From: Plasmodium brasilianum
Taxonomy: Eukaryota > Apicomplexa > Aconoidasida > Haemosporida > Plasmodiidae
NCBI RefSeq assembly: GCF_023973825.1
Contig: NC_090123.1
Span: forward strand, 1,905,501 to 1,969,500
Direction of reading: 5' to 3'
DNA length: 64,000 nt
Shown here in pieces: positions 39,601-54,149 of this stretch. A program made the position numbers and the translations under genes. How positions within the stretch are numbered: the stretch's first letter is position 1; every line of letters begins with the position of its first letter. A model generated the notes under the pieces. That model was given only the letters and a program-made list of their open reading frames with translations, was not told where the DNA came from and made no database searches.

Positions 39601-40966
39601 ATATGGATATTCATTCTTATGTATAATTATCACTAATTATATATGTTATGAAAAAATAGAAGTATAAATTTTTGGTATAACCTTGTAAATTAATATTACT
39701 TATTTTTTTTATTATTGATAATTAAAACATAGTTCATTTAATATTACAGAATTTTTTATAAAAATTTTGTGTATACTTAGAAAACAAAAAAATGTTAAAA
39801 TTATTTAATTGAATTTTATTTAATTATATGAAATAATTTTTTGTGATATTATGGTTGTATAAATTATTCTAAAATAATCTATAGGTATTTATTATTTATA
39901 TTAACTAATAAGGTATATGTGTGAAAATTCCTAAATTTCTTTTGATATAACCTATAATAAAAAAAAACACAAAATAAATGAAAATAAAAATAATAGTATA
40001 AAATAAAATAAATTTATTATTTTATTTAAAAAATAAGTGGAAAATATAAAAAAAAATAAAAAAAGCACAAATATATCCTATAATTTCAGTTTTTTTCTTT
40101 AGTTATTTCCATTTATGAAAATATTTCTACCTAATCCTACCAAAGAGATCTTTATTCTAATTAGAAGCTTAATAATTCCTTTTCCGTTTTTACATTCAAA
40201 TAATTTTATATCTTGTGTATATAAATATTTTTTCGTTTTTAAATATTGTATTTTGTTTATTATGAGGAATTGTTTGTATAGTCACATGTAATAATGTAAC
40301 ATTTATATTTAGAACTATATAACTAAAAACATTACAATTTTTATATTTTAATAACTTTTTTCACTTATTAACTATAATGTTTTTGACATAACTTCCTATT
40401 TTACTTTATAACATACCATATATTTATGATTTATCATACTATGTTACTGATATAATTTTCTTATATATTTATATGAATCATATTATATATAAAATTATAC
40501 AATTTTTCTGTTTTCAATTATTTTTCAATTATGGAGATCTACTGTATACAAAAGCTTTATTCATTTTCTGTATTTGCATTAATTTTTTTTTTTTTTGTCT
40601 TATCAAATATAAATAAAAATATAATATGAACATGGAAAATTTTCAATTATTTTTTTCTAAATAATTCTACATTTTAATTGAAGTTAATAAATGTAGCATC
40701 ATCCAGAATAATAAGCAAAATGTAATCTTCTGTTTTTATTGTTTGTATTTAAAGATTATTGATTACGAAATTTAAACTGTAGCATGTAGGGATAACGAAT
40801 AAGATTGTTAATTACTTTTTTTATTGTTACCTGTTTATGTAACAATTTTTCAAGGGGTATACACTAATATAAAAAAGAAAAGCATTAAACTTGAATAATA
40901 TTTTGTTTTATAATTATTTAAATTGATGGAAATTTAAAATAGTAAGTTAATATATTTTTCATTTTT
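36633..40966. other. 4.3 kb gene-free AT-rich spacer
   Basis: The left end should contain the STP1 promoter (- strand gene starts at 36632) and the right end the 3' side of the PIR pseudogene. A frame at 38057-38296 is a run of K followed by F/L/I and is probably chance. No motif could be assigned. Confidence 0.55.
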
Positions 40967-42402
40967 TTAGAGACTTTTATTTTCTTTATAATAAATGAGA
41001 ATAATGAAAAATATTTGGATTATCAGAGCAACTAAGATACCAATTCTGAAAATATACTTATTCATTATGCTAGCTTTATTGTCTGAAATATTAGAATAAA
41101 TAGAATTACTTCTGAACGCAAATTTAGCTGTTTTGTTTAGAGAACACAATTCTCATAATGCTACAATTATTAGAATTTCAAGTACTGTTGACCCTCTGCA
41201 AGATTCTATTTTATCTTTTACTAATTTTGGTGTTGGGTAAACCTATTTTGCTTTAGTATCTTTATACTTCTTTAGAACCAATATATGTGGAGAAGACTCT
41301 AGAAGGATATTCTTATGGTATAGATTAGAGGATGTCTTACGCCCTTAACCGCTATGATTATGAACATACTTTGCTAATCCTTCACAGTGGTGTTTTTTTT
41401 ATATTCCTGTGCTTACCAATAATTCTATTTTTGTAAGTTTTGATATGAAATTCTTATATGTTGGTGTTTATTAATTGATTATATATGATACCTTATGGAG
41501 AGGAGATTGATCAAATTGTGAATATGGATTATTAAGAGATTCAGAAAATGTGGCAATCACATGGCATTAAATTTTTCCATCATTAAGTCTGTCATACTCT
41601 ATTCCGTTGTGTTCAAATATTTTATATTCTAGTTTTTTAGATGTAATATTTGCACACTTAAAAAAATAAAATGAATATATATTATATGTTTAGGAATCAC
41701 CAGAATTCTCTGAATTACCTGGCTTTAAAGGTTTTACTAATTTATTTAAGTTATTACATTATTTACTTTCCTTATATATTAATTCAGATAAGTATTCATT
41801 AGAGTCAAACATATCATGTGAGATAAAATAATCTAGAAATTCTTTCCATCATATATCTTCACAACAATACTTAACAGTTTTATGCTTTTTACATATTAAA
41901 ACAATATTTCCAACGTAATATTTATATTGTCTTAATGAAACATTATTACAAGTATCACATGTTTTAATAACATCGTAATAATGAAAATAAACTTTCAAAT
42001 ATTTTTCTTCTAATTTATCATTTATTACCTGTGAAGCATTACATTTTAATTAAAATTGATAATAATAAGCAAAATAATTTTTATTAGTTTAATATTTTAA
42101 TTGAACTAATTTACTAATTAAAGAATATCTATTACTTATTTTTAACGATCCTCCTAGAATTTCCTTTATTTTTCCATATATCAAATATATGTAATGTAAA
42201 CAGTACTTATTGCATCGTACAGTATTAGAACTTTATGACAGATATTAAACGTTTTTTGAAGTGTGTTTACAGAGAATATGTGCTATTCATATTATATATA
42301 TTCTTCATATGCATTGTGTTATTAAGCATGTTGTGTTTCAGAGCCATTTGTATTCAATTCATTGTATGCATTGCTTGACCGTGACTTTTCCAAATTTTTA
42401 TT
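40967..42402 (-). pseudogene. PIR pseudogene
   Basis: Reading the - strand from an acceptor (TTTTCAG) at 42403-42404, broken frames give PIR segments in order. First comes an N-terminal piece (NLEKSRSSNAYNELNTNGSE). Later, near 41830-42010, is a cysteine-rich piece: YLKVYFHYYDVIKTCDTCNN then VSLRQYKYYVGNIVLICKKH then KTVKYCCEDI, followed by a TGA and WKEFLDYFISHDMFDSNEYL. Finally an open frame at 40967-41149 carries the membrane span (IGILVALIIQIFFIILIYYK). This is the usual PIR order of ectodomain cysteines then one span. After ...IYYK the frame runs to ENKSL and a stop without a GT donor, so the tail exon seems lost. No first exon was found. Numerous stops and shifts show it is dead. Confidence 0.82.
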
Positions 42403-44639
42403 CTGAAAATCAAGAAGAAATAGTGAATTATATAGAATTAAATTTTATTTTTAAAGAAAGAATGATTAATGTATTAGAGTGAATTAACGTATTTAAATTA
42501 TAAAACAGTAATAATCTTTTTTTCTTTTAAATATAAATACATACCAACACTTGTGTAGCTAAAATTTCTATTATATTTTAGTATAAATAATAAATAAGAA
42601 ATAAGAAATTATTATTATTTTATGTGTTAGCTTATCTATATAAAAAAGTAATATCAAAAATTTCATTCATATGTCGTGTATGACTCTATGTATATTTTGT
42701 AAAGTATAGAAGTATTTGTTAATGATAATTATTAGTTAATTTTTCTTTAAGATTATAAATTATTATTATTATTAATTAAAAAAGTAAATTAAAGTTTTTA
42801 ATTTTTAAAAATTAGATAGCAAAACAAGTTTGACTTATTAGAGTTAAAATTAAATGCTTATACACAAAATGTTATTTTATTAATTTATTACATAATAGAA
42901 TAATTGTTATAATATTTTTATTAATGTACGCAAATTACTATTTTTGCTGAAATAGGTTTTTATCAGATTTTTTCTTTTAATATTCTATTTATATGTAAAT
43001 TTCTATATAATTATGTTTTTTCTATTATAAACAATTATTTAATTTTGTTGTTTAGAATTATATTAATATAATTATTATTTAGAATATGTTCTTGCAGTTA
43101 TTATATTATATATATATGTATGATTTTTTATATCAAACTGAATTATTATGAGAAATCATTTACTTATATACATAAAATAAATGTATAATTTAAGGACAAA
43201 TATATAACTTGAAAGATAGATGGTTTTCAATAAGATAAAAAATAATTATTATGGGATAATATTTAATAATTGTAAATGTGTCATTTAATAAATGATGTCT
43301 CCTTTTTCTATAGCAAAAGGCTTTTTTTATTTTTTTATACCTTTAAAGCTTATCTTTTTATTATTTCTTTTAATTTTTTTTTGCATTATATATTTCGTCA
43401 TATGAAGTATGGTTTTTTGTGTATCAAAAATATTAAAATTATTTTCATTGAAACAAAATAACGAATTAAATTATTTTTTGAAGAGTGTTTTTGAAAAAAG
43501 TTAAAATTAGATATCTTAAAACGTGAATGATTGAACACTTTTTATTTTAACATAAAATATAACGGTATAATAACATTAAAATAAAATGGTATAGAATAAA
43601 GTATTAAAATATATATAAAATAATGTTTTCATTACTTTGAGATTATGAAATAGTTTTCAAAATAAATATTATATCATTGTAATATTCTTAAATATTTTTG
43701 TATATATCATTTAAACAGTTTCTAAACATGGTAATGTATTAATTCAAATAAGAAAAAATAGAGTTAAAATATACATTTCTTTTAACTATATTATATGTAT
43801 TGTTTTTTAAATAGAACGTGTTAATTAGTGAACATAAAAAATAAAATATGTTCAATGATATTACATTTTACAAGGTTTTTTAATAAAAGTAAATGCTACT
43901 ATAAATAATATCTGTGTAAATAGGACGAATTTCTCTTTTTCATTATTTGTTGTCTACAAGAGAAAATAAATTTATTTCTGTTTTAAGAAATATTAATATG
44001 GATTTTCTATTTCTTAAATGTGAACAAATATGTTTAGAAGGCATATACATATTTAATGAAATAGTTTTTATAGATATATATATTTTTTTTTTTTTTGATA
44101 TAATTTTATTTGTGGTATTTTGAGAATTTTGATCTTTTTATTCGTCGTTTCATGTATATTATATATATTTTGTTCATTAAAAATATAATATTCTATTGTT
44201 TATTTTTTTTCTTATACAGTTCTTATGAATGGTATTATGTTCCATATATTAATGATATGTCAATAAATGTTGAAATAAAAAAAAAATCATAATTATTGTG
44301 TATTTAATTACGTATCTATAGACTGTTTTGCCTAATTTTTAATATGTTGATAAATATTCTATTATATTCACAGTTATCTGAAGAATTTATGTACATTAAA
44401 TTAAAACGGCGAATTCAGATCATCATGACTGGATGAATTTCATTTTTTCCTTATTAATTACTAATATTTTATTATTTGAAGAATCTATATATTTTTAGAG
44501 ACAATAAAACTCTTATTCTAAATGAAAGACATTTATTTATATATATAACATTTTTTTTTTCAATTGATTTTTAGTATTATATATTGCTAGATTAAACTTT
44601 ATACAAAATATATAATAACTTGGGTCCTGTAGAAAACAT
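42403..44639. other. 2.2 kb gene-free AT-rich spacer
   Basis: No supported gene. The frames at 43276-43461 and 44110-44292 are dominated by F, I, Y and K and lack any partner exon or family feature. Confidence 0.5.
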
Positions 44640-46070
44640 AAATAATTGTAGAAGTGATTAACTTATGTTAGTAAAAAGTTATGGAACAATTAAAACTCTT
44701 TGTAAAATGGCATCAAGAAACTTTTATAATTAACAAAAATACATTGACAGTTATAGAGTAGTTAATATTATTTCCAGAAACGCTTCTATCATAGGTAAAG
44801 GATAATATTAAATGGTAATGAGAAACATAATAATGGCCATATGTTAATGAAGTTACTAATATTATGAAAAATGTTAATTTAATAATATTAAATGGAACAC
44901 TTCGGAAATATTATTTTGCAGATGGATTTAAATCATGGAGACAATGATAAAACTCACATAATTATATTAAAAAGAAATTTGATTCTAACAATTCGAATGG
45001 AAAAGTAAATATAGGTCCTCTCAACGAAGAATTGGAAAATGAATTTATACTTATATTAAAAAAACAAATTGTACATATTAGTATTCCTGATTAACAAAAT
45101 AGTACAATTAATAAACAAGGATAACTGATTCAATTAAAGATTAAATAGAGAAAATACTAATAAACATATATCATTATATATATTTCAACGTCTTGCATAA
45201 TATTGAGCATATATTAAATGATTCATATATTGTAGAATACAACTACTCTCAATGTTATTATAAAAATATGGAAATATCATAAGGAAATAGCAAGAATAGT
45301 GCTAACACTTCAAAAAGAATATGTTATAATTTAATGTGAAATCTTGCATTCATTTATATTTCTAATTTTTTTATTAAAAGGAATATTTAACATTTTTTGG
45401 TTTTCTGTATTTTAGACATATTCCATATTTAAAAATATATATGTGACATGCTAATATTTATATTTTGATAACCATCAAATTATATAGTTATAAAATTAAT
45501 ATATAATATATCTTTTATCTTTTTAATATATATTTTAGTTTAATATATATCGAAATCATTCACGTAAGAAGTTAGCAGTGGAAAAAACATTAATATTATT
45601 AGGGAATATATAAAGAATTAATATAAGGAAATAGCCATATCATTGTATGTAACTATGAATAAAGAGAAATTACATATATATTATAATTATGAATGGGAAT
45701 GCATGTTATCATGTGATATATAATACAAACCACCTTCGAAAGAACATTTTACAAACAATATAAATGGATAAGTTTCTCTAATTGTGTTTAATAATAAAAT
45801 GAATAAATTTATATAAAAAAAAATATAAAAATTAAATTTAAATATCATAAAATCATTGACAAAAATATTACACAATACATATTCCCCATGGATATAACAT
45901 GAAATAATTTGTTAGACATGTGAATTTTCTCATTGATATATTTTATGATGATTTATATAATAAATATTTTTAGAAATTATCAAATTTGGTATCATTATAT
46001 TAAGAATATTAAATCAAACAATGTAGAAAATAATAGTACAACAGAAAATTTTATTAAAAGAAAATAAAAA
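44640..46070 (+). pseudogene. Unidentified coding-like relic(s)
   Basis: The base composition is less extreme than the flanks, and several stop-interrupted segments have a protein-like residue mix. One frame near 44838-45060 gives WPYVNEVTNIMKNVNLIILN, GTLRKYYFADGFKSWRQ, two stops, then SHNYIKKKFDSNNSNGKVNI and GPLNEELENEF. Around 45220-45330 another gives SYIVEYNYSQCYYKNMEIS. Around 45640-45720 there is ...ISLYVTMNKEKLHIYYNYEW then ECMLSCDI. I do not recognise the family; it does not match the PIR, STP1 or fam blocks seen elsewhere in the window. The segments may belong to one or to two dead genes. The + strand assignment rests only on the longer readable pieces. Confidence 0.35.
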
Positions 46071-47774
46071 AAAACTTACATAGAAATATAACAAAAAATT
46101 ATAAAAGATATAATAAAGATTTAAATAAATTTCCAAAAGTATTGAAAAATACAATTTAACTTGGCAATACTGTTTAGTAAAACAACTCTTCTTTTAATTT
46201 ACTATTTTAGAAAATGTTTTTTTATATATTTAATTTGTGTTTTGAATATTTCCCTCATTGTATTTTAAATTTAATAATTACATTTTATTATATTTTAATT
46301 ACAAATATTTTATTTTTTTATAATTTTTCAAGGAATTATATATTATATTTTAAACAATATATTTTTGCTATAATATTTTTATTAATAATTTCATAATTAC
46401 AATACCCCCTCATGAAACTGCTCATTTATTAAGATTAAAATTAGTTAACTGTAATCTACAATAATATTCCTATTAAATATTTTTATTTGATTGAATTAAT
46501 TTATTAATACAAAGTATATATTTTATGTTTGTAAGAGAATGCTTAAATACTAAAAAAACTAAAGTTATGCATAACAACTTATATTTTATAATTTAGAAAA
46601 AAAGTTAATTTATTAATTATTTTTTATATATTCATTCACTTATTATGCAGTTATGCTGTTAAATATACATTATATATAATAATAATACAAAACAAATTCT
46701 AAATATAATAAGATACCCTTATTACAGAAACAAACAAACTTATAAAAATGTTTTTTTTTTCATACTAATAATTCATAAGAATAAGTAGATACTTATTTAC
46801 ATATTTTTAGAATTATAATTAATTCTTATTTCATTTTATCTAAAAACGCTAAAAAAAAATATTAAATAATGCATTCAATGAATTAATATGAATAATAAGA
46901 GAATGTATCATAATGTAGTACACGCAATGATAAGGATAATCCTTTGAGGATATTCTGCTTAATATGTAAGTTTAAAAAAACACAAGAAAATTTACATAAC
47001 ACTTATTTCTTTTTCTGAATATTTATTATTATATATCAGGTGAATTAATACAAATTATAACATAAATAAATTAAATAATAATTGACATGAATAATTCTTT
47101 CTAAATATAAAAAAAAAAGTTTAATTTTTTATTTTAACATATATATAATTGATGAAAAAATATTTTCATATTAGATTTATCGCTTACAGATTATATCAAT
47201 TTATTTTCTTTTAAATTTTTAAAATAATTTTTTATGTAACACAGTATAAGAAATATATATATTTTTACTTTTTATACCTTTTAAAATAGTGAATTTTTGA
47301 TTTTTTTAAATAATTTTATTCTAAACAAATTAAAATAAAAATTAGTTTTAATTTTATATATATTAAAATAGTTGTGTTTGCAAACGTGTATATTTCAGTA
47401 TTAGGAATGTAATTTACAAAATAAAATTTTATATTTCTGGAAGTATAATACAGAGAAAATCATATTTAATTTTTTTTAATTATACAATAAATGGAATATT
47501 TTATAATGCATAAAAAAAGAAAATAATTTTTTTTTTTAATTGAATAGAATTCAGAAAACATTTATTATTTTTATTTATATATAATAACATTTTTCATTAA
47601 ATTTATGAAATTTTAAATTTCCAATACACATTATCATAAATATTATGAAATATATATTATACATTATAATAACTAGTAGAAGAAAGTAAATGAGATAATA
47701 TATAAAATACATATTTGAACTTTCTTATCGGGTTAGTAATCATGAAGAAAAATTAATCAAAAAAATATCAATAG

Positions 47775-47814
<40 letters not shown>

Positions 47815-48236
47815 TTATTTATTTATTCATATAGGATAATTTAATGAAAACATTTATATATTTTGAGATTTATATATGTGAATTTTAAATAACTTTTTTT
47901 TTGCTTTGTATCCTCAAAATAAATACATAGAATTTTCATAAAATTAAATTTTACTAGATAGCAAATTTATATATTAAATTATATATTAATATGACAACCG
48001 TATAACTAATATTCATTTAATTTTTTTCAAAATTAATAATGTTAATTTTATGTTGTAATAATATAATAATAATATAATGGAAATTTTATTATTAAAAAAA
48101 AGAATATTATTAAAATATAATTATTCACTTTTTCTAATGCATATGAAGTATATATAATAAATCAGTATATTATGTGATGTTATCTTATATATATATATTG
48201 CTTATATTTATAATCATTTAATTGAACTAATTTAAA
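46071..48236. other. 2.2 kb gene-free AT-rich spacer
   Basis: No supported coding sequence. A 60-codon frame at 46214-46396 is almost all F, I, L, Y and N. A long AT dinucleotide run lies near 47779. The right end is the upstream region of the third intact PIR gene. Confidence 0.55.
47779..47827. repeat. (AT)n followed by (ATTT)n microsatellite
   Basis: About 16 AT units run directly into several TTTA/ATTT tetranucleotide units, some 400 bases upstream of the PIR start at 48237. A compound repeat of this sort is likely to vary in length. Confidence 0.85.
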
Positions 48237-49485
48237 ATGAAAAATTCAGAAGACAATGATATAGTATATTATTAATATTTATGAAAATAACTATTTAAAG
48301 CTTATTTTAACATTTCATGTCTCATTAAAAATAACAATTTTTTACTTTTTTAAGAGTAAAATTTATGTATTTACATAGTGAATTCATTTTGTTTTATTTT
48401 TAGGAATATATATTAAAAAAGTTACCAGAATTTAAAAAATTTAATAATTTTCAAGAAAATGCTGTTACAAGCGAAAATGATAAATACTGTGAAACACTGA
48501 ATAATGATGAAAATATTGATACGGATGTAAAAGCACTTTGTAAAACGATTGTAAGTTATTTAAGTAATATTAAAAGTAAAAATGTAGAAATCAATAATTA
48601 TGATTTCTGTCCTTATTTCACTTATTGGATATATAAAAAAATAAAGGAAAAATTCAATACTGTGTGTAAAAATAATTTTGAAAAATGTGATATATATAGA
48701 ATCTATAATATAATTCATTATGTTTACGATAAACTAATGAGTAAAAGTTGTATATTTTATTCCAATGGTAATTTTGATGAATGGAAAGAAGAAATATACT
48801 TAAATTATTATTTTAAAATATGTGACGGAATTGAAAAAAATAAACTTTGTGTTGGAGAAGATAAAGATAAATGCTGCAAATACTTAAATTATATTGAAAA
48901 AATATATGCAAAGCATATACGTAAATGCTGTACATATTATTATTCAGGAAATAATTCTAATGATTGTACAACGTATATTAAATGTGAAGAAAAGTATAAC
49001 CCGTATAATCTCTTATCTAAGTTAAGTTGCACTCATAGTTTGCCTCATGATTATCCAAAAATACTACGAGAAAATTTAATTATTGACCGTGACGTTATAA
49101 TCCAAACAATGAACTCATTTAAAATGACCATTAATGATTTATTAAATGATTTTTTCTACAAAGGAATAACATTTGGATTTATGATCATAGGAGTACTTTT
49201 CACTTTATTCTTATTTTATAAAGTAAATAATATATCTATTTAAAAAGGAATGTATACTATATAAACTTCTATATAATGCATATTTCTAAAAAAATATAAT
49301 TACAATATACAAGTTTTATGATTTTTATATATTTATTTTTATACTAGGTTTCTCGTTGCGTAAAAAGTAAAAATAAAGACAAGTTTTTGGATTCAACAGG
49401 GTACTTAGAAGGATTTTATGATGGAAAAGATAGAAATATAAATTGTGAAGATAGGAAAATATGTTTGTCTTATTATTCTATATAA
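48237..49485 (+). CDS. pir: PIR protein, three exons, atypical tail
   Basis: Exons 48237-48263 (MKNSEDNDI), 48404-49222 and 49348-49485 join in phase 0 with GTATAT/TTTTAG and GTAAAT/ACTAG borders, giving about 327 residues. Exon 2 begins EYILKKLPEFKKFNNFQEN. It carries many cysteines in PIR spacing (including DFCPYFTYWIYKKI and CTYYYSGNNSNDCTTYIKCE then EKYNPY) and one membrane span near residues 263-282 (GITFGFMIIGVLFTLFLFYK) that ends at the donor. Unlike the other two intact PIR genes, exon 3 does not start with FTP; it reads VSRCVKSKNKDKFLDSTGYL and has three cysteines. The apparent stop soon after ...FYK lies in intron 2. Expected role is variant antigen at or near the infected-cell surface; no internal lesion seen. 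The tail could belong to a distinct PIR subfamily. Confidence 0.88.
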
Positions 49486-52400
49486 AACTATTTTAGAATT
49501 GTCATATATTTTATTATTTTTTTGCGAAAGTATATTAAGTTAAATTTAACTATTTTTTTGGAAGTAATTGAATTTAGTAAAAAAACAAAATGAATAAATA
49601 AAGGGAAGAGAAGACGTTATTGCCAATTTGGATAATATTCGTTTACCTATATTTATTATTTCTATGTTTATATTTATTTTAGTCATATTAAAATACTAGG
49701 ATATACCTAAATTTTATAATTGTAACATATATTTATAAGTTCAACAATTAATACATATTTTAATGTATCATAAATTATGAAAATATGATAATTATTTACT
49801 TTTATTTGTACTCTATATCTATAGATACATATAGATGAAATGGAAAAAACTGTAATATAATGTAATATATTATATATTTTTTGTTATATATAATTATATG
49901 TATGGATCAATTTATTTCAAAATTATGTATTATTGTAGCGGACTATATTAATTACATGAATGTATTTTATTAAGAAAAAGTGTATAAATAACCAGAATAT
50001 ACTAAAATTTTATTAAAATGATACTCCAATAATATAATAAATAAATATATATTTATATTTCTTTTTAAAAAAATAATAAGTATATATTTTATTTATTATC
50101 TACGAAAATAATAATATTTTTTAATTTGTATTTATTGGATGAAGGATATACATTTATTATGTCAACACTTTATATCATAATTGGATAGAATATATTATTA
50201 TTTTTTAATTAAAATTTCCTATTTTGTATAGAGAATATATATGAGTACACATATAGTATTAGTCATTTCAGGATATGTTAAATATTTGATATTAAACGAA
50301 TTATATAGAAGAAAAGAAAAATACATATTTTTATTATCTAAATAATTAAGCACATTGTAAATTTTATAATAATAATTTAAATAAAATTAAATCCGAAGTA
50401 GAAATAATATTATTATTCACTTAATTCTTTGATATTTAGGTAATATATTTTATAAAATTAAAGATTTTACTATATTTTTTACATGATGTTTCATTTTTAT
50501 ACGTAGTTACTAAATGAAAATATATAAATGAGATCTTTATCAGTCCAATATATGGTAATTTTTTAACAAATAGGAATATATTGTAATAGTATTTATTAAA
50601 GGAGTGTTTATTATTTATGAGAGAAAAACAATTATATTTATATCACACATATGTGAAGCATAATAATAGATATTATACTAAGTGCTCTTTTTTTTTTTTT
50701 AATATTACATTCAGCTGATTTTGAAATATTATGTATTACTTTGGAATTAAATACTAGTCACGTAGAAATATTATTGGAATAAAATGCTTCTTACCATGGT
50801 TATAATATAATTCATAATATAAGGAAAATATGTACTAATAATATGGAAAATTTATAAAATAAACAAACAGTCACTATGAATTAGTAATTTTATTTTAAAT
50901 GTGAAAATTTATTTTAGTATATCAAGTTATATGGTTTTATAAATATTATTATTAAAAATTAAATTAATATTAAGCAATATCTTCAACACATAATTAAGGA
51001 ATAATAAATATAATTAATTACATTTTATATTTTCTCTTTTAGTAATTTTTGTTTTTTAAATAATTTTAATTTAAGTTTTGTATTTTGCGTTATTTTTTAA
51101 ATTAATTGTATGTTTTAGAATTATCATTGATCTTATGTTTAGTCTACATATCTTTTAAACATTACGATGCATAATTTCTTAATGTATTATAAAATTTTGA
51201 ATTCTATTATTTAAATATTTTATTAAAAAAAATGATATTACTAATAATATATTTTTTTTTTTGGATATTATATTCATAATAAGGAACATATATAATACAT
51301 GTAAACATATAACCTATGAAGAAGTATATATACTTTATAAAAATTTGTTTATAAAGAAAAGTATTAATTTTTTGAAATATAACTAAAAAGGTAAAGAAAG
51401 TATATTGCTTTTATTAAATTTTTGTGATTTTATATTAAATAATTCTTTATTGTACAACTATTAAGCTTCAACGTTTTGATGAACGATGTATATTTATGCT
51501 AGATATTAAAGTGGAATGTTCATTAACATTATAAAACATTAATAATATATTTTATTAAAATATCATTATTAAGAAACTTTATTAAACATAATATAAAATA
51601 TCATGTTATGATAAGAAAAAATATATTAATAATTATATTAAATAATTTACTTATTTTTATTTAGCATGGTGTTTTAGAATTATATATGATTGTTAATCAT
51701 TTGGAAATATCAGTTCTCATTAAGCTAATAAATAATTTTTTATTTTTATAGAATTATGTTATTTTAATACGATATTAAACAGGACTTAAAAATATGCAGA
51801 AAATGAACAAAAAATAGTTGTTATATCCATAAAAAGATAAGCATAGTTATTTGAATATTTATGTAAATAATGAATTCATTCGTTAAGAATTTTATTATAG
51901 ATATTTCGTTTCTTGTATTTTATTATGAAGTTATCTAATATATATATATTTATAAAGTAAATATGTGTATTTAGTAAACACATAACTACTAGAATATAAA
52001 TTATTGCATTACTAAAAAATGTATTATTTATTATCTAACATGAAAAAAATGTATTTATTAAATTTACATTTATTAATAAAATAATATATTTAAGAAAAAC
52101 AAAATATAAAAAAGATAGAGTAATTACATCAAAGTATAATTTTACAGAAATTATGTAAACAAATTTTTATTTACTATCATGAATGTTTTATCGTTAATTT
52201 ATAAATCCATTTTCCCAAAACGTCTTTTTTTAAATTTTTATGTTGGATAATTGCTTTTTCTATTTTTTATTATGCACGAAACAACATATTACATTAATAA
52301 AAACACATTTTATACAAGTTTATAATTATATATGAATTAATAATACATAAAATAAATAAAGACATGTACAAAGGCATGTATAATAAATAAAGTATTATAA

Positions 52401-54149
52401 GCAATGAAATATTAGATATGATTTAATGTGTGTTATTATTTACATAAGTAATAAGTAATGGAACAAATTAACATTACATTATACAAAAAGATATCTAATG
52501 GAATAAATTAATAAAGTATATATTGCTAGAATTTTCATAAAATTTCTACAATATTGTTAAAATTCATGTGCGATATAAAGGATGAATAATTCCTAATAAT
52601 ATGAAATTTTTTTTCATAATATGATATGTATATCCAATATCATTAAGCACTAAATAAACCCAATGGTATATTCTATTTGGATAAGCAATATAAGAATATA
52701 GTAACTTAATTCAATAATAACAATAAACGTTATACTATAAATTGGTGCATATTATATCGTTTAATTCTGAATTCATTGAAAATCTTCATATTTTTTTCTT
52801 ATATATATATACATATAGGGCTTAATTTAATGTTCAATTATCATATATATCGAATATATCAAATATATGTATAAGATAAAAAAATGTATTGTGAAATGAT
52901 ATAATTGACTTACACTAAGGTAAATTATACTTTTATTGTTTTATTATTTTTGAGTTTTTTTATCTATATTAGAGTTTATTTGGAAGCAAAATCAATAGTC
53001 ACAAAAAGTTTAATGGAAAAATAATCTTTGCAATAATGTATATTTATTACAATAACTGGATAAATTTTTTTATCTAAAAACTATAATGAAATTTCATATT
53101 TACTTTAATATTTTTTATTTTGGGTAATTATTTTAATAAGGAAGCCTTGGATAAAATTCCTTTAGGAATGTAAATTTGATAATGGTATAACTTTAATAAT
53201 GATATAAAGGCATATATGATACGAAAAATGTATTAAAAGAATTGAATTAATTTTATTATGAATTAAAACTATAAATTTTGTGTGAAATATATAAAAAAAA
53301 AAGGAACTTAGTCCTAAAACGTAAAAAAAAATAAAATAAAAAACTATATCTGAAATAGCATTATGTAAAACTTGGAAAAAAAAAAAAAAACAATAATTTT
53401 GTTAATTGTAATACTTCTACATAATAAGTGAACATAAAATTACGTTTTATTCATAATAAAAGATAATTTTATGTCATATTAACTTTTGTTTCAATCAAAA
53501 TAAATAATTGGAAAAATTAAAACTTTTAAATAATCAATATATCCATTAACTAATAATTATTATGAATTTAATTTTTATATGCAATTAATACATTTTAATG
53601 TCTAGTATTCTGTTTTTTTCGGCAAAATTTTATTATTTAATATACAAAGCATATATGTACGAATTATATAAATTAATTAACATGTATAGGACAAATATAA
53701 AACATAATAATGTTGTATTTTTTAAAATTCACATATGTATCGAAATAGGAATAAAAATATAAGAGTAGATACAAAAAATTGCGAATACAATGAAACTAAT
53801 AATACAAATATAACTTTGGGAAAATAACTAAAACTATTATAAATAGATGATTTTCCTATATAAATAATAAAAAAAAAAATATTAAAAGTGTCCAATTCAA
53901 AATTTTACGTTTTGTTATATCATTTATGCAAAGTTAATTTGTATAAATAAACACAAAAAATATAAATTATATATATTTGATTCCGGTTGATATAAAAATA
54001 TCATTAAATGAATATTTTTAGATAAAAATTGAAAAGAATAAATTCACCTGCACATACATAACAAGAATTTCTATATACTATTAAATACCTAAAATGTTAT
54101 TTATATTAAAATAAATGAATTCAATATAAATTTTTACAAGTAACATTAT
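49486..54149. other. 4.7 kb gene-free AT-rich spacer
   Basis: No credible exon on either strand. The sequence is poly-A/poly-T rich, with runs of A near 53380-53392 and of T near 50691-50701. Confidence 0.55.
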
